Source of the DNA: Ricinus communis
Taxonomy: Eukaryota > Streptophyta > Magnoliopsida > Malpighiales > Euphorbiaceae
Direction of reading: 5' to 3'
DNA: 64,000 bases
Assembly: GCF_019578655.1 (NCBI RefSeq)
Contig: NC_063257.1
Location: 16,306,001 to 16,370,000, forward strand
Each line of letters opens with the position of its first letter. Position 1 is the stretch's first letter. Shown piece by piece: positions 1 to 11,649 of the stretch. A program made the translations under genes and the position numbers. The notes below the pieces were generated by a model. That model did no database searches. It was not told the origin of the DNA and saw nothing but the letters and a program-made list of their open reading frames with translations.

Positions 1-2765
1 AGAAAATTTGCAACTAGGAATCTCAGTATTTTAAAAGCATGTTCTATTTATGAAAATGAGATCAATATGCTGATAAAAGGGAAAGAAATTGAGTTATTAT
101 TTTATTAAAATTCAGTGAGATTTGAACTCTGATGCCTACAGTTAAACGGATATCATATTTAAAATAAAATATTAAATTTTCATTCTCATTTTTGTTATCC
201 AAATTTTAATAAAGTTTTGCTATTTTGATCATTTTTTTAAAAAATTATCAATTTTGCCACGATTTAGTAAATTGAGTGCAATTTTAGCCTAATTAAGTTA
301 TTCATCAAAATTAAGTAATGTGAGCAATTACATGAATGCAATTAGGAAATAAAAAATCCAAATTGATGGTTCCTAATACCACATTAGTTATGCACGCTAC
401 TTAATTTTGAATTCTCATTTTCTAAATTGTGTCCATGTTACTATCCACGTTGTTTAATTTTGACTAGCAACGTAATTTGATCAAAATTACAATCAATTGG
501 TCAAATCATGAATAAATTGATAATTTTAAAAGAATTGGCCAAAATAATAAACTATCGCAGAGGTTTGAATTTTTTAGATTGTTAGGCCAACAATATAATA
601 TATACTACTATTACCTGTCGAGCTCATTTACATGTGTAAATTAGTATTATTATAAAGTCAAATATAAAATATTTGATAAATTAGTATGTAATATAATTTA
701 TTAAAAATATTTAACTATTTTATAAGTTTTTTTATTGTACAATTAGAACTCATGTGTTATTATATATGTTATAAATTTTTAATGAATAATTAGACTTTAA
801 ATAAATTTATTTAAAATCATAAAAAATTTAAATTTTTTCTTTACTTTGATCTATGATTCTTTATCAATGTTAAATTTTATATTTTTATTTTATCCAATTT
901 TTTATTAAAAATATTATTTTTCAAGAATAATTTATTCTGATTAAATAATTATTTAATTTATTTTCTTAAAAAAATTTATTATATAATTTTTATTATTTAA
1001 TAAAAATATTGAAATAGATTCTCCATTTTAATAAAGAAAGAATATGAAAAAAAGTTTAATATTTTAGTTTTAATAATTTTTAAAGTTTTTAATTTTATAA
1101 TATAACACTTTTAATAGTAATATTATTATAATTAAATAAAATAAAAATTTTATTTTTAAAGAAAATATTAAAAGAAATATAAGAGATGATTTCAAATTTT
1201 TAAGATAAAAATAAGTAAAAAATTAATAAAAATATTAAATAATAAATAATCCTATAAATGAAGTATTATAATAATAATGAACACATAAATTAATATATTA
1301 ATAAAACAAAATTAAAATTATCATACATTTGTTCTGATTTCCTTATTTTTAGTTTTTATGAAAATTTATATTAAGTATTACACATATATATATGTATATA
1401 TAATTTATTAATTTTTATGAAATTTTAATAAAATTAAAATTAAATTAGATTAATCACTGATTCTATTATAATTAAGAAATTAAATTAATTCTATATAGAA
1501 TTAGAGTAAAATTAATAATTACTAATTAACTCTGATGGTATATATATGTGAACTCATTAAAAAGTAATAGAATTAGAATCCATTGAAGTCATACACACTT
1601 GCATTATCTCTCCAATGTCAATATTCATCGTAAATGAAGGTATAATTCAGTCATCTCTAGAATATACCTCAGAGTATTAGTAGATTTATTATGAGGATAC
1701 CAATATAAAATAACAGTTTTTTCTTTTCGGAGAAGATCTAAACAACACTTATTGATATCATAGGCATAAACATAATCCTTCAGATATCTCAGAATAGCTG
1801 TCCTTCATATATGTAAATCATTTAGTATATAGGTGGATGGAAACATTTTCATTTACTGTTGGTTGTCAACACATATGTTCAAAGTCCTCTTCACAAATCT
1901 ACTGCTATCTAAATGTATGGCTACTCTTTTTTCCTAATTTCTAGCACTCTATCTCAAGGCAATTAGAGTTGTCAAGATGTATTATTAAATTTCTAAATTT
2001 TTCAGTTTTATTTAAACGAGTCATATATTTTTTTTGTTTTTAATTTTAATTTTATTAAATATTTTAAAAATAAAAATAAAAATTTAAGAGCTGAATGAAA
2101 ATAAACAAATATCTCATAACAATATATATATAGAAAATCATTAATCCAATTAAAATAAAAATATAACAACTCAATAAAAATAAAAAATAAAATTTAAAAA
2201 ATTTAAAGACTTAATAATAAAAAAATTTTAAGGAATTTTTATAACAACTAATTATATTATCCGGTATTATTTCCTCCAATAGAGCTTCAGATTCCATATT
2301 TCACAACCCTCTCTTATTGCTTCTTTTTATCGGTTATAAGAAAATATTATAAAAAATTATAAATAGTACAAAACTGTATGAAAGAAACAGAAAAATTAAA
2401 AAATATTTACTGCAAGTGATATAAATTTACTATATTAGGAATATTAGTCCAACCGACATCTACCAATGCCCATTAGAATCTAGTCTTTCCTTGCAACCCA
2501 GAAAAAGAAAAGAAAAGAAAGATATGCTACTTCCCTAGTGCTTCTTTGTTTCCTTTTCAAATTTCTTAAAAATTATTGACATCCACTTGAGCAAGATTCA
2601 TGATCCAAATCTTAAGTTGTAATTAAATTATGAGTTTCTTCCAACTAAATTAGTATTCACTAAATCCACAATACTAGAGATATAGAAAAGCCAAATGTTT
2701 GAAAAACCAATACATTAAAATAAGGATGTGGATAATTAAAACGAAAAAAATGTGGATACAGGAAG
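1..2765. other. AT-rich intergenic DNA
   Basis: No reading frame with a recognisable product was found on either strand. The stretch is very AT-rich, with short A/T runs and a small alternating AT tract near 1382-1404. Apart from the fold-back at 212-552, no mobile element could be named. It lies downstream of the minus-strand MADS gene. Confidence 0.6.
212..552. repeat. Fold-back, MITE-like inverted repeat
   Basis: The left arm (about 212-252, core TTTTAAAAAATTATCAATTT) matches the reverse complement of the right arm (about 516-552) with a few mismatches. A second inner pair (near 314-330 and 396-412) is also inverted. There is no coding capacity. This fits a degenerate miniature inverted-repeat element. 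The ends are approximate and no target duplication was identified. Confidence 0.4.
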
Positions 2766-2771
2766 TTTATT
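2766..2771 (-). terminator. Putative poly(A) signal of the MADS gene
   Basis: AATAAA on the minus strand, about 95 bp after the stop codon, is a normal distance for a plant 3' UTR. Such hexamers are common in AT-rich DNA, so support is positional only. Confidence 0.4.
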
Positions 2772-2865
2772 TAGATTACAAGTTCCCCAAACATCGATAT
2801 AAAATGCACCAAACAATTTAAAACTCCCAAAGAACAATAAAACAAAGTGAACCCTAATCTCCAAT

Positions 2866-3621
2866 TCAAGGGAAAAAGGCATTAGACCAAAGAGAATTAT
2901 GATTATGATCCCCAAAAGGAAGCATCATCTCATCCCCTATAAACCCCATATTTTCATGGGGGTTGATCAAGTCCATTATCCACTGCTGCCTCTGCATGGC
3001 TTCCATATTTACCTCAAATGCTTGCCTCTCTGCTGCCTGCTGTGATGGTGCAACCTCAGCAATGGCTTGAGCTGGCCCAGATGGTGGTGGTAGCTGTTGC
3101 GGTGGTGGTGATGGTGGTGGTGGTGCTGCTGTCACCTGGCGATTAATCTCTTTGCTAACTGTTTCAACCTTCTTATAAATATCCTTCAAGTATTGATTTA
3201 TGATCCATCCAAGATCATTCAAATCCATCATGTTCAGGTTATTTAGGGTCTTTCCAGTCAGGCTTTGGAACATGACTTGTGTTACCTCCTTTTCACGGTT
3301 GTCCTTGCGCTGTTTCTTGAGCTGTTCGTTGGCTTTTCCAATCCTTTGCCTGAGAAAACTCTCTTGATTCACCATCTTTTTGCTTTGCTCCATTTCAGGC
3401 ATGTTCTTGAACTGAGATAGCACGCGTTGGACCTCAATAGCAGAAGGCCAAACCTCAGGTTGAGCATCATAAGGGCTATATATAATTGCACAAGCATCAA
3501 CACCACAAAGGGTACTTAGCTCGCTCACCTTCTTCATTAGACCCTTCTTCCTTTTCTTGAAGGTTGCTTTTCTTGCAGTGTCATTACTGATGTACGCAAG
3601 CTTCACCTTCTTTCTAGTCAT
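2866..3621 (-). CDS. Type I (M-gamma) MADS-box transcription factor, AGL80-like
   Basis: A 251-residue intronless gene. Residues 1-60 are a MADS (SRF-type) DNA-binding and dimerisation domain starting MTRKKVKLAYI, with the basic stretch KKRKKGLMKKVSEL and the strand CGVDACAIIYSPY. The ending PYDAQPEVWPS is typical of the M-gamma/AGL80 group. Residues 70-150 are charged and helical, as in the dimerisation region of these proteins. A Pro-rich tract (about 170-187) precedes a Gln- and Met-rich tail ending WSNAFFP. Start: the open frame extends five codons further, but the first of those is TTG, so the family-typical ATG at 3621 is chosen. Known family role: nuclear regulators in central cell and early endosperm, acting as heterodimers with M-alpha proteins. 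The frame is intact, while every other coding region nearby is broken. The specific orthologue is inferred, not proven. Confidence 0.9.
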   Translation of the reverse strand: MTRKKVKLAYISNDTARKATFKKRKKGLMKKVSELSTLCGVDACAIIYSPYDAQPEVWPSAIEVQRVLSQFKNMPEMEQSKKMVNQESFLRQRIGKANEQLKKQRKDNREKEVTQVMFQSLTGKTLNNLNMMDLNDLGWIINQYLKDIYKKVETVSKEINRQVTAAPPPPSPPPQQLPPPSGPAQAIAEVAPSQQAAERQAFEVNMEAMQRQQWIMDLINPHENMGFIGDEMMLPFGDHNHNSLWSNAFFP

Positions 3622-3714
3622 GGTGTGATAGGCCAAGAAAGCAAAGAAAGGCCAATAATATGGAAGTTTTCAATCTTGTTCGGGTATTTTACTTTTCTCC
3701 AATTAGAGGCCATG

Positions 3715-3724
3715 CTATATATAG
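3715..3724 (-). promoter_or_regulatory. TATA box of the MADS gene
   Basis: CTATATATAG on the minus strand, about 95 bp upstream of the MADS start codon. Transcription would begin about 30 bp downstream, giving a 5' UTR of roughly 60-70 bp. Position and sequence fit a plant core promoter. Confidence 0.5.
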
Positions 3725-5131
3725 GACTAAAGAGATTACTCGGTTACTATAATCGAATTTTTTTTTACCTTTTTTGGATCTCGCCACCTATATACCTGAC
3801 AGGTAGATAAATGATATATTATTAAAATGATTGAGATACTTATAAATCATCTACCGTTTAAATATAAATCACTCATAACAGTGTCACTCTAAATACTAAG
3901 AATTAAGTAGTTTTGGTGGTATTAAATTGACGATCCTTTTAATAAAAAAATTGACGACCCTAAATACAATATAATCATTGAAATTCTCTAAAATAGGTTA
4001 GGGAACTATCATTATTTCTAGATGTTTAAGCAAGACAAATAATGATTTGAAGGGGCAATTTGGGAAATAGTTAGTGGGTTGATTAGAGGTGCTATAATCA
4101 AACATGGTCTTAAATTCAGGATATGATGAAATCTATATTAATAAATTTGATGAGTTGGTATGAGGGTGCATTATATTCTTTTCACATTTGATTTGGTAGG
4201 TTTATATTAGAAGAAAATACAATCCAAGAATGAAATGGTTAGTAGTATAAAAATGCTTCACTGGTGCTTACTCATCGTACTTTGAACTGTATTTACTAAT
4301 ATGATCCTTTGCCAAAACTAGTTGTGCTGTTCTTGGTAAACCTGGTTATATAGTCCTTCAATTCCATTTATACAGATGGCAAAAATCTAAAGTAAATCTA
4401 TATATATATATATATATTTATTTATTTATTTATATTTATATATATAACATTTGAATTTCTTAAGATTCAAATATGGAATTTAGGCACAACAAGAAATATT
4501 TTCATTTATGTCAGCACCAAAAATGATTTGGTAGGATAATAACATATTTAAGTCACTTCCTTAATCACAAGATTCACAACATATGGTTTTTATATATATT
4601 TATAAATTTATGATCTATGATATCCGATTATCGAATCTTATGATTTATGATGTTAAATCATCAATATGAACCATAAAAAAATTTGTATTGCACATTAATA
4701 TTAATATTTTTAGGAATATTCTAAAAGTAGAAAATATTTATATCCATTACATAGAATCAGAGTTTGATTATAAAGACAAAAAATAATACGTGAGATAATG
4801 TCATCATTTTAATAGAAAAAAATAAAAAATATGAATTATGATTTATGACTTTGAATTTTAAAAGTTTTGAAAGAATATAATTTTTTTTTAATATGTGTAC
4901 TTATTTTTTATATATAGAATTTAAATCGATGTGTGATTTTATAATTTTTAATTTATTTATTAATAAATAAATTACTTCCTAATTAATCAATAATTTTAAA
5001 TCTAAAAAATAATATTTTAATTATATTCTAAGACTATATTACTTAAAATTAGTTTTCTAATTATTTTCTAATTATAGTCAATAATACGATATAAAACATT
5101 TTTAAAATATGTACATATGTTTACATATGGA
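3725..5131. other. AT-rich intergenic DNA upstream of the MADS gene
   Basis: No coding region was recognised. This stretch would hold the upstream regulatory region of the MADS gene and ends in the TA tract that borders the pararetrovirus insertion. Confidence 0.5.
4398..4446. repeat. (TA)n / (TTTA)n microsatellite
   Basis: About 22 bp of alternating TA followed by several TTTA units and more TA; simple sequence. Confidence 0.8.
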
Positions 5132-5132
5132 T

Positions 5133-5160
<28 letters not shown>
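5132..5160. repeat. (TA)n tract bordering the pararetrovirus
   Basis: About 28 bp of uninterrupted TA dinucleotides immediately before the first base of the caulimovirid-like sequence. A second, shorter AT tract lies at the other end (13007-13019), so the insertion appears to have opened an AT-dinucleotide run. Confidence 0.85.
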
Positions 5161-5163
<3 letters not shown>

Positions 5164-5503
5164 GGACAGATCAAGGGGACAGACTAACAAGTTTTTAATG
5201 TGCAGGATCCTCAGACGAGGCAAGCACAGAGCATACACTTGTTATACAATAATGTAGATTGAAAGCTTTAAACAAATGAAAACATGAAAATAACAAATTC
5301 TTATTGATAAACAAATATACAAACTTTAAAATGAAAGCTTTAAATAAAGAAATATAACTTACAAGAGTAGTAGAATATAAGAGGAAGAGTTTTCTCTCTC
5401 TTTTTCTTACTAACACTCTCTTCTCACTATATTTCTGATAGTAGGACTTGAAGAATATAAGAGTTTCTTGTGATTTTTCAGTCTGCCTTCTTCTTTGGTA
5501 GCT

Positions 5504-5516
5504 GCTCTATTTATAG
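5504..5516 (-). promoter_or_regulatory. Pararetroviral TATA box
   Basis: CTATAAATAGAGC on the minus strand, downstream of the second ORF and upstream of the element's 3' end. In caulimovirids the pregenomic promoter lies in the intergenic region after the last ORF, so the place is right. The expected start site is near 5480. Confidence 0.6.
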
Positions 5517-5802
5517 AGGTCTTTAGCTTTAAACCTCAATAATTCTTTCTTTGGATGCTTTTGATAATGGAGTGAGGGGCTCCATTTCTTTTCTGAAAAG
5601 AAGCAGGAATTGTCTGCCATGCTTCATTATTGAGGAATCTTCATCATTTTCTTTTAAAAAAGTAACGGTGCAAAGTCTTTTGTCTTTTTTTTCTCTTTTT
5701 TAAAAGACTTTTTTTACTTTTATTATTGGGTATTTGGCCCATTGCAGAAAATTAACCTGGGCTGCCATTTCTAGTTTTCAACCCAAGGTCTTTACAAGGA
5801 TA

Positions 5803-7200
5803 TCACTTAATGGGCTTAAATATCCCAAAACAGTCATCTTCATTCGAATCACCATCTAAATCAATTGCTGCCGAGCTGGTGTTGGAAGAGGAAGATGAAG
5901 CTTTAGATTTTCCTTTTGAAGAGGCGGTTTCTGATAACTGTTTGATTAAATATAGGAAATCTTCTTCTGTTTGAGCTGCCGCTAGCTTTGGAAGAATAAA
6001 AGACTTTTGTGCCAGGAAGGTAGTTTGTTCTTTGGCAAGAAGCTATTTTTTATAAGAAAACTTTGTACCATCTTTGAAGATAGTTTTTCTTGATGGTTGA
6101 ATTTATCCCACCATTTAACTTTGAACCTTCGGGCAAGGATGATTTGTCCATCTGCTGCTTGGTTGAAATGGAAATACCATAAACATACCCATGGGAGGAA
6201 GAAGTTTGAACAAAATAAAAGCAAGGGAGGAAAACGTCTTTCTATTTTGTTGGATTTGTAGTGAGCTTTGAATAGATTAAACAAAGGGAGAACTTCTGGT
6301 ATTTTGTTTTCTGGAACGTTACCATAATAATTCCACCATTGTTTAAACCAATATGGAATTTTTGGAAGTTTGGATTGTGCTTGTATCGAAATAGAAAAGC
6401 CAAGAATGGCTCTGTCCTTCATTTTGTAAGAGAAATGTATTAAAACAAGCTTGCTGGTAATCCCAATAGTTAAAAATTGTATTTAGGCTTGAAGGGTAGG
6501 TGTTTTGGAGGGAGGTTGGAAAAGATCTTGACGAGTGTAGATCCATTCCCCAATTAGAAGGGTGAAGGATTCTTTGGATGGTGCATGTGGAATAAGCTGG
6601 GTCTTTGTGGTCTTTATGCTTTTTGAAGTGTTTGAATTTTGCAGAACTAGTTATCTTTAGGATAGACTGGTAATAAGATTGGGGTTTTATTTTATTCCAA
6701 GGTTTAAAGTACCATCCTAGAGGAAAAACTTTTGAAACTAATTTTGAGGGATTTTCTGTACAGAATCCTTCCTTAATAGTTAAAATGCTTTGAAAGTTTT
6801 GCTTTTCTATGTATTCATTGGTTTTGAAAAGTTTTGTTTGAGACAAAACTATTTCTTGTGAGTTAGGCTTTGAAATACTTTAAGAGTTTTGAGATAGGTT
6901 CTGAGGAAAAATTACTATCTCAGATTTTGAAACAGGGATAGAGAGTATACCTTTGCCTTTATTTGAAGAGGAGGATGACTTTGGAGAAATTTCTGGCTGG
7001 ACTTCAGCCACAGGTATTTTCTTTGAATATTCTTCAACCATCTTTAAAAACTCGGGAGTTTATTGTGCAAGCTACTCCTGAATTTGGAATTGCTTTTAGG
7101 CTGCGTCTTCTTTGCTTTTGTCTATGTCTATTTCTTCCTGGATGATCTCAGTCCAGGTTCTGATAGGATTTAAAGAGGAGGGAAAAATCTCATTTTTTGG
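5803..7200 (-). pseudogene. Caulimovirid second ORF, unknown function, broken
   Basis: Three overlapping frames on the minus strand together resemble the second ORF of endogenous caulimovirids. The N-terminal part (about 6960-7200) has WTEIIQEE and a Ser/Lys-rich linker. The middle (6343-6846) has FPLGWYFKPWN and NYWDYQQACF. The following part (5982-6422) has IPYWFKQWWNYYG and FFLPWVCLWYF. The C-terminal part (5803-5985) is Ser-rich, then acidic, ending CFGIFKPIK. The frame changes near 6400 and again near 5985, and stops occur in the N-terminal part. Biochemical function is not known to me; the Trp-rich motifs are how I recognise the family. Confidence 0.65.
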
Positions 7201-7249
7201 GCTTTGAACAGCTTTTGTATTTGCTGTTGGCTTTTCTTCTTTATCTTTT

Positions 7250-7660
7250 GCTCTCGTTTTTTCTCGGCATTGTCACTCCTGTTTTTGAAGGAACTCTCTG
7301 GTTAGAAATTCTGGTATTGAATTCGAATCTCCTCTTATGTATTCGATTTCAAAATCAAAAACGGAAAGAATGGCTTGCCATCTGGCAAAAATCTGTTTTG
7401 AAGCTATATTTTGTACATCTTTTTGCAACACTTCTTTTGCAGATTTACAATCAATCCTTAAAAAAAATTTTTGATTTAAAAGGTCACTTTGAAATTTTAA
7501 AATACATAATACTATTGAAAGAATTTTTTTTTTTGATAGTTGAATAATTCTTTTGAGTATCATTCCAGTGTGCAGATGTAAACTGGACAATGCATTCTTT
7601 TTTGTTGTGAATTTGTTTGAGAATTCCACCATAACCTAAATCTGATGCATCAGTTTCAAC
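7250..7660 (-). pseudogene. Caulimovirid RNase H domain, frameshifted
   Basis: This domain removes the RNA strand during reverse transcription. The N-terminal part (GYGGILKQ, then QKNYSTIKK) is in one frame, and the C-terminal part (FLRIDCKSAKEVL, FARWQAILSVFDFEIEY, LTREFLQ) in another. The switch coincides with a run of ten or more T near 7520-7530 on the plus strand, suggesting slippage in the homopolymer. It follows the RT directly, as in the virus polyprotein. Confidence 0.75.
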
Positions 7661-8760
7661 AATTTTGAATGCAGATGGATAAGCTAGATGTAAATATGGA
7701 ATTTCAGAAACTTATTTTTTAATGCTTTCAACAATCTTTGTATGCTCATCAGACCATATAGGGGGATTTTTCTTTAATCTATCATGGAGGGGTTTAGCTA
7801 AACATTTTAAATTTGGATAAAATCCATGACATAATTTAAACTGCCAAGAAACCTTTGCAATTGAGTTTTTCCCAAAATTTTATCTGGAAACTTTGAAGTA
7901 AAAGCTAGAGATCTTTCAATTGGGGTAATAGTTCCTCGGGAGATGTAGTGTCCAAGATATCTAATTTTCATTTGGAATAAAGATACTTTGGATTTGGAAA
8001 CAACTAGACCATTTTTCTTAACAACATAGAAAAATGTCTCCAAATGTTTGAAATGTTATTCTAGAGAATTTGAAAAGATTAATACATCATCGATGTAAAT
8101 AATGAAAAACTTTGAATAAGTATTAAAAATGTCATTCATAATTTTTTGGAATTCAGAGGAGCATTTTTTAATCCAAAAGGCATTACATTCTATTCGTACT
8201 GGCCAAATGGAACTGTAAATGCAGTTTTGTACCGATCTTTAGGATGAATCTGGATTTGCCAAAATCCTGATTTCATATCAAACTTTGAAAAAATAAAGGC
8301 AGAATGAAGCTTTTGAAGAAGATCTTTTTTGTTTGGAATAGGATATCTAATCCATTTTAGAGTTTATTCAAAGGTTTGTAGTTAATTACTAATCTAGGTG
8401 TTCCCCTTTCTATTTCACTATTTTTGTTGACATAGAAGGCTGCACACGACCAGGGAGATCTTGATTTGGTAATTAAACCCTTTTGTTCTAAATCTTTGAT
8501 TTCTATTCTACAATGTCTTTCGAGAGTTTCATTCATTTGGATAGGCCTGGCTTTGATAGGGATTTGTTTTTCACTAAATTCTCTTTTATATGGTAAATCT
8601 ACCATATACTGTTTTCTTTTCCAGAAAGCATTAGGAAGATCAGAACAAACTTCTTTTTCGATTTTCTTTTGCAAATCAGAAATTCTTTTTTGGAAAAAAT
8701 CATTTTGCAATTGGCTTTGGATTCTTTTTAAACTCATATCTTATTTTAGATGGAAAAAGT
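7661..8760 (-). pseudogene. Caulimovirid reverse transcriptase, broken
   Basis: The N-terminal finger region (8357-8737) has LEQKGLITKSRSPWSC and GTPRLVINYKPLNKL. The palm follows in other frames with FDMKSGFWQI, AFTVPFGQYE and the catalytic YIDD (codons at 8086-8097), which is intact. The thumb (7807-8043) has FLGSLNYVMDF. At least two frame changes and several stops (for example between FGQYE and NVMPFGLKN) separate these pieces. Order and spacing fit a caulimovirid RT of normal length, so this is decay by point changes rather than large deletion. Confidence 0.8.
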
Positions 8761-8840
8761 GGGTTTGTTTTCCTTTAATTAAAGCATTTATCTTAAAATT
8801 ATAAATTGAGTGAGCCTTTATAAGATTGAAATTTCTTTTC

Positions 8841-9250
8841 TTAGGTTTTTCTAAAAAAGGAAAAAATAATCTTTGAATCTTTGACTTTGAAAATGATACC
8901 AGTAGTAGTTACTTTGAAGGAAGTAATTAAATTGATAAAAGGGGTTCCCAAAATAACAGTTTGTTGTAAATCCTTTGTAAGAATAAAAATATTTTTTAAA
9001 GCAATATTGTTGTTTAGAATTACGGCTTCAGTTTTTTCCGCTATTCTAATCTTTGAATTATTTGCAGAGGTGAGTCTTTCTTTTGTTTCTTGATGATATC
9101 TTTTAGGAACCAGCTCATAATTGATACAGTTGAGGTATGCTCCTGTATCAAACAAGGCTATGGTTTCTATTTGGAAATCATCAGGGAAAATGAATTTTAT
9201 CTGAATCAGATATTTTCTTGAGGTTATTTCTTTTAAAACATTAATAAAGT
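8841..9250 (-). pseudogene. Caulimovirid aspartic protease
   Basis: The catalytic motif LFDTGAYLNCI (near 9130-9155) is preserved, followed by a beta-rich region and VILGTPFINL, the second conserved protease block. It sits between coat protein and RT, as expected of a polyprotein-processing enzyme. The frame is open through the protease core; a stop follows at 8841. Confidence 0.75.
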
Positions 9251-9421
9251 TTTCTGGGACGTTCTCATAAACCTCAAGATTTTGAAAATCATTTTCTTCT
9301 TCAGAATCAGAATCACTTTTTGTTTAAGAATCAAGCTTTGGAGCAAAATAGAATCATTTTATTATTTTTTTTTTAATTTTTTGAGTTCTGTTTTAATAGT
9401 TCTAATTTCTTTTTGGAGTTC

Positions 9422-11649
9422 TTAGATAGTAGGGAGAGGGTTCTTTTGCCTTTTTTCTTTTTTCAAGATCATAGTAAGATTATAGGTGTTCTTACTAGAA
9501 GAAGGTATGAGGGTTTCTGTTTTTAGAATTTCTTTCAAAACTTGTTTTTGAATTTGAGGGTCATTAATATGCTTGACAGCTTTAAGAAGAGCTTCTTGTT
9601 GTCTAGTGAGCATATTAATATTTTTTGGGATATCTTCTAATTCTGATTCAGAATAATCGGATGAGGTTTTAATTTCATCAATTTGAAATTCTTCCTCATC
9701 ATTTGAAAATTCTGATTCAGAGGTATCAACTAGAAGAGCTGAAATTTTGCTCAAAATTTCTTCTTCTATTTAGAGCTCCTGAAGTTTTTTAGAAAACTTA
9801 CAATACTTTGAAGTGTGTCCCTATTTTCCACATTTGTAGCAAGTAATTTTGCTAAAATATTTTTTGGAACTTTGTTTTGGAAATTTTGAAGAGGATGGTA
9901 TTTTGTAGAAATTATCTCTATTTTTTGGCACCTTCCTACTTTTGAAAAAATATTTTTTCTTAAAAGGTTTAGAAAAATCTTCTTTGCATTTTCCTTTGCA
10001 GGTGGTGGAAGGTTCTATGGGATTATACTCAAACTGGTTACAAAAGCTACCTAGCTCCTGTCTAGTCTTCTTCATTTCCCATTTGAGCTGTTTTTGAAGT
10101 TTAAGGTCATGGCAAATTTTTAATTCTTCTTTCTGAGTAAGGCTAACTAATTCACCATAGGTGTAGAAATCATAAGGGATCTGGCTATTATGAGCTTCTC
10201 TGATGGTATTCCTAACCCTTTCACCTAGTATCTTAGGTAAACCAGCTAAGAATTTTTCTTTCCAGAAAGGTTGGTTTGAATCTTCCCTAAGCATGACTCT
10301 GGTCAGGAAAGTGTCTTTATAAGCTTGGAAATTGTTAAGTTTTTTGCAGGTCAGATTGCTGAGGAGCTCAGCATTCTTATCTTTTAGAAGAGATGGGTCT
10401 CATATGAAATGGAAGGAAATCGTTAGAATTAAGGTTGACACAACATCCTCAATAGGATTTCCTAGCTCATCTAAGATGGGGGTCTCTTCTATTGTGGTTT
10501 GGATGGCACTTAGGATTTGCAGCTACTGTGTTTGAGTGAGATGGTAATCCCACCATCCTTTAAGCTAGCCAGAAAATCCAGCTATAAGGAGCTCAGCTAT
10601 AGCTCTATCAGAGGTACCGCTTTGGGTTTTGTAGGCATTAGCTGCCATGGTCATCTGTTGTAAGAGACCAAGAATGTTGTACTCAGACATTCTATCTATA
10701 TTCCATTCATAGACGGAGGAAGCATTGAACCTAGATTGGATGAGGACATTATTTCTATTTTCTATACCTAAATCCGGGGCAGTATTCCTAAGAGTATGCC
10801 GAGTTAATCTAGGGGCTTGCCATCCCAATCTGCTGATGTGGGAGGGTTTTTCAGTGACACTTTCAAGCTCTGAATCATTGGATCCATTGCTTTGGGCTTG
10901 ATCTATAGCACTGATATTTCTACTGCTTTGAGGAGTATTAAGTATTAGGTTTTTGGAAGATTCGGAAGTGGCTAATTTGCTAAGTTGTTCCCTAACTGCT
11001 CTAGCAAACTCAGTTTGCTTATGAAATTGGTCTTGACTAGGCTTTGAAATCTGGTAGGGTTTGAAGACTGGATTTTTGAGCTTTTCTGTTTGACTTATTT
11101 CTCTTGGATGACCAGTGTTGGGGATTACAAAGGTCAAGACTGTAGGAGGTTTTTGAATTTGGCTTTCTATCCTAACAAGCTGTTTTCCTATTGTGTTAAG
11201 ATAGGTGTTTGAGAAATTGTTCAGCTGAACAATAGTTTTGACATTTTTCTCAAGCTCTTCTTCTACTAATTTGTAAGGTGCGGCTTCGATTTCATTTTCT
11301 CCATAAGAAATGGTTATCTTCCTAAGGGGAGGATGTCCAGACTAGATGGTTTGTTTTTCTCGGATCTTCCATTTTGGAGCCTTGTTCTTGACAGTGATAG
11401 GACTAATGAGTTCATCTTTGAAAGGATAAGAGATACTATTTTCTTTACAATAAATCTGAAACCAATCAAAAAACTTGATTTTGATTATGTTTTGTATGCA
11501 AAATTGGTAGTATCCTTCTTGGATACTGTTTTTTTCTTGTAGAAAATGCTTAAAAAATTAAAGTTTTTTGGAATGGTTTTTCTTTGAATAGAAATCTTTA
11601 TGTAAAAGCTTTTTATTGATTTAAAAATCTTTTGAAATCATGTTGATTT
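9422..11649 (-). pseudogene. Caulimovirid coat protein with zinc knuckle, broken
   Basis: The capsid core is spread over several frames: EWNIDRMSEYNI and MTMAANAYKTQSGTSD (10565-11137), then NNFQAYKDTFLTRVML, FWKEKFLAGLPKILGERV and a Lys-rich stretch (9821-10330). The nucleic-acid-binding zinc knuckle CX2CX4HX4C lies near 9785-9835, but a TAG stop (9821-9823) falls inside the X4 loop. An acidic Ser-rich tail (9422-9754) follows. Acidic flanks and a CCHC knuckle are characteristic of caulimovirid capsid proteins. The boundary with the movement protein is approximate. Confidence 0.75.

Noticed and set aside
3622..3636. Five-codon N-terminal extension of the MADS protein
   Set aside because: It would begin at TTG, and the family start MTRKKVK is an ATG at 3621.
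6963..7547. Plus-strand frames within the pararetrovirus
   Set aside because: They lie opposite recognised RNase H and second-ORF sequence and have no domain of their own.
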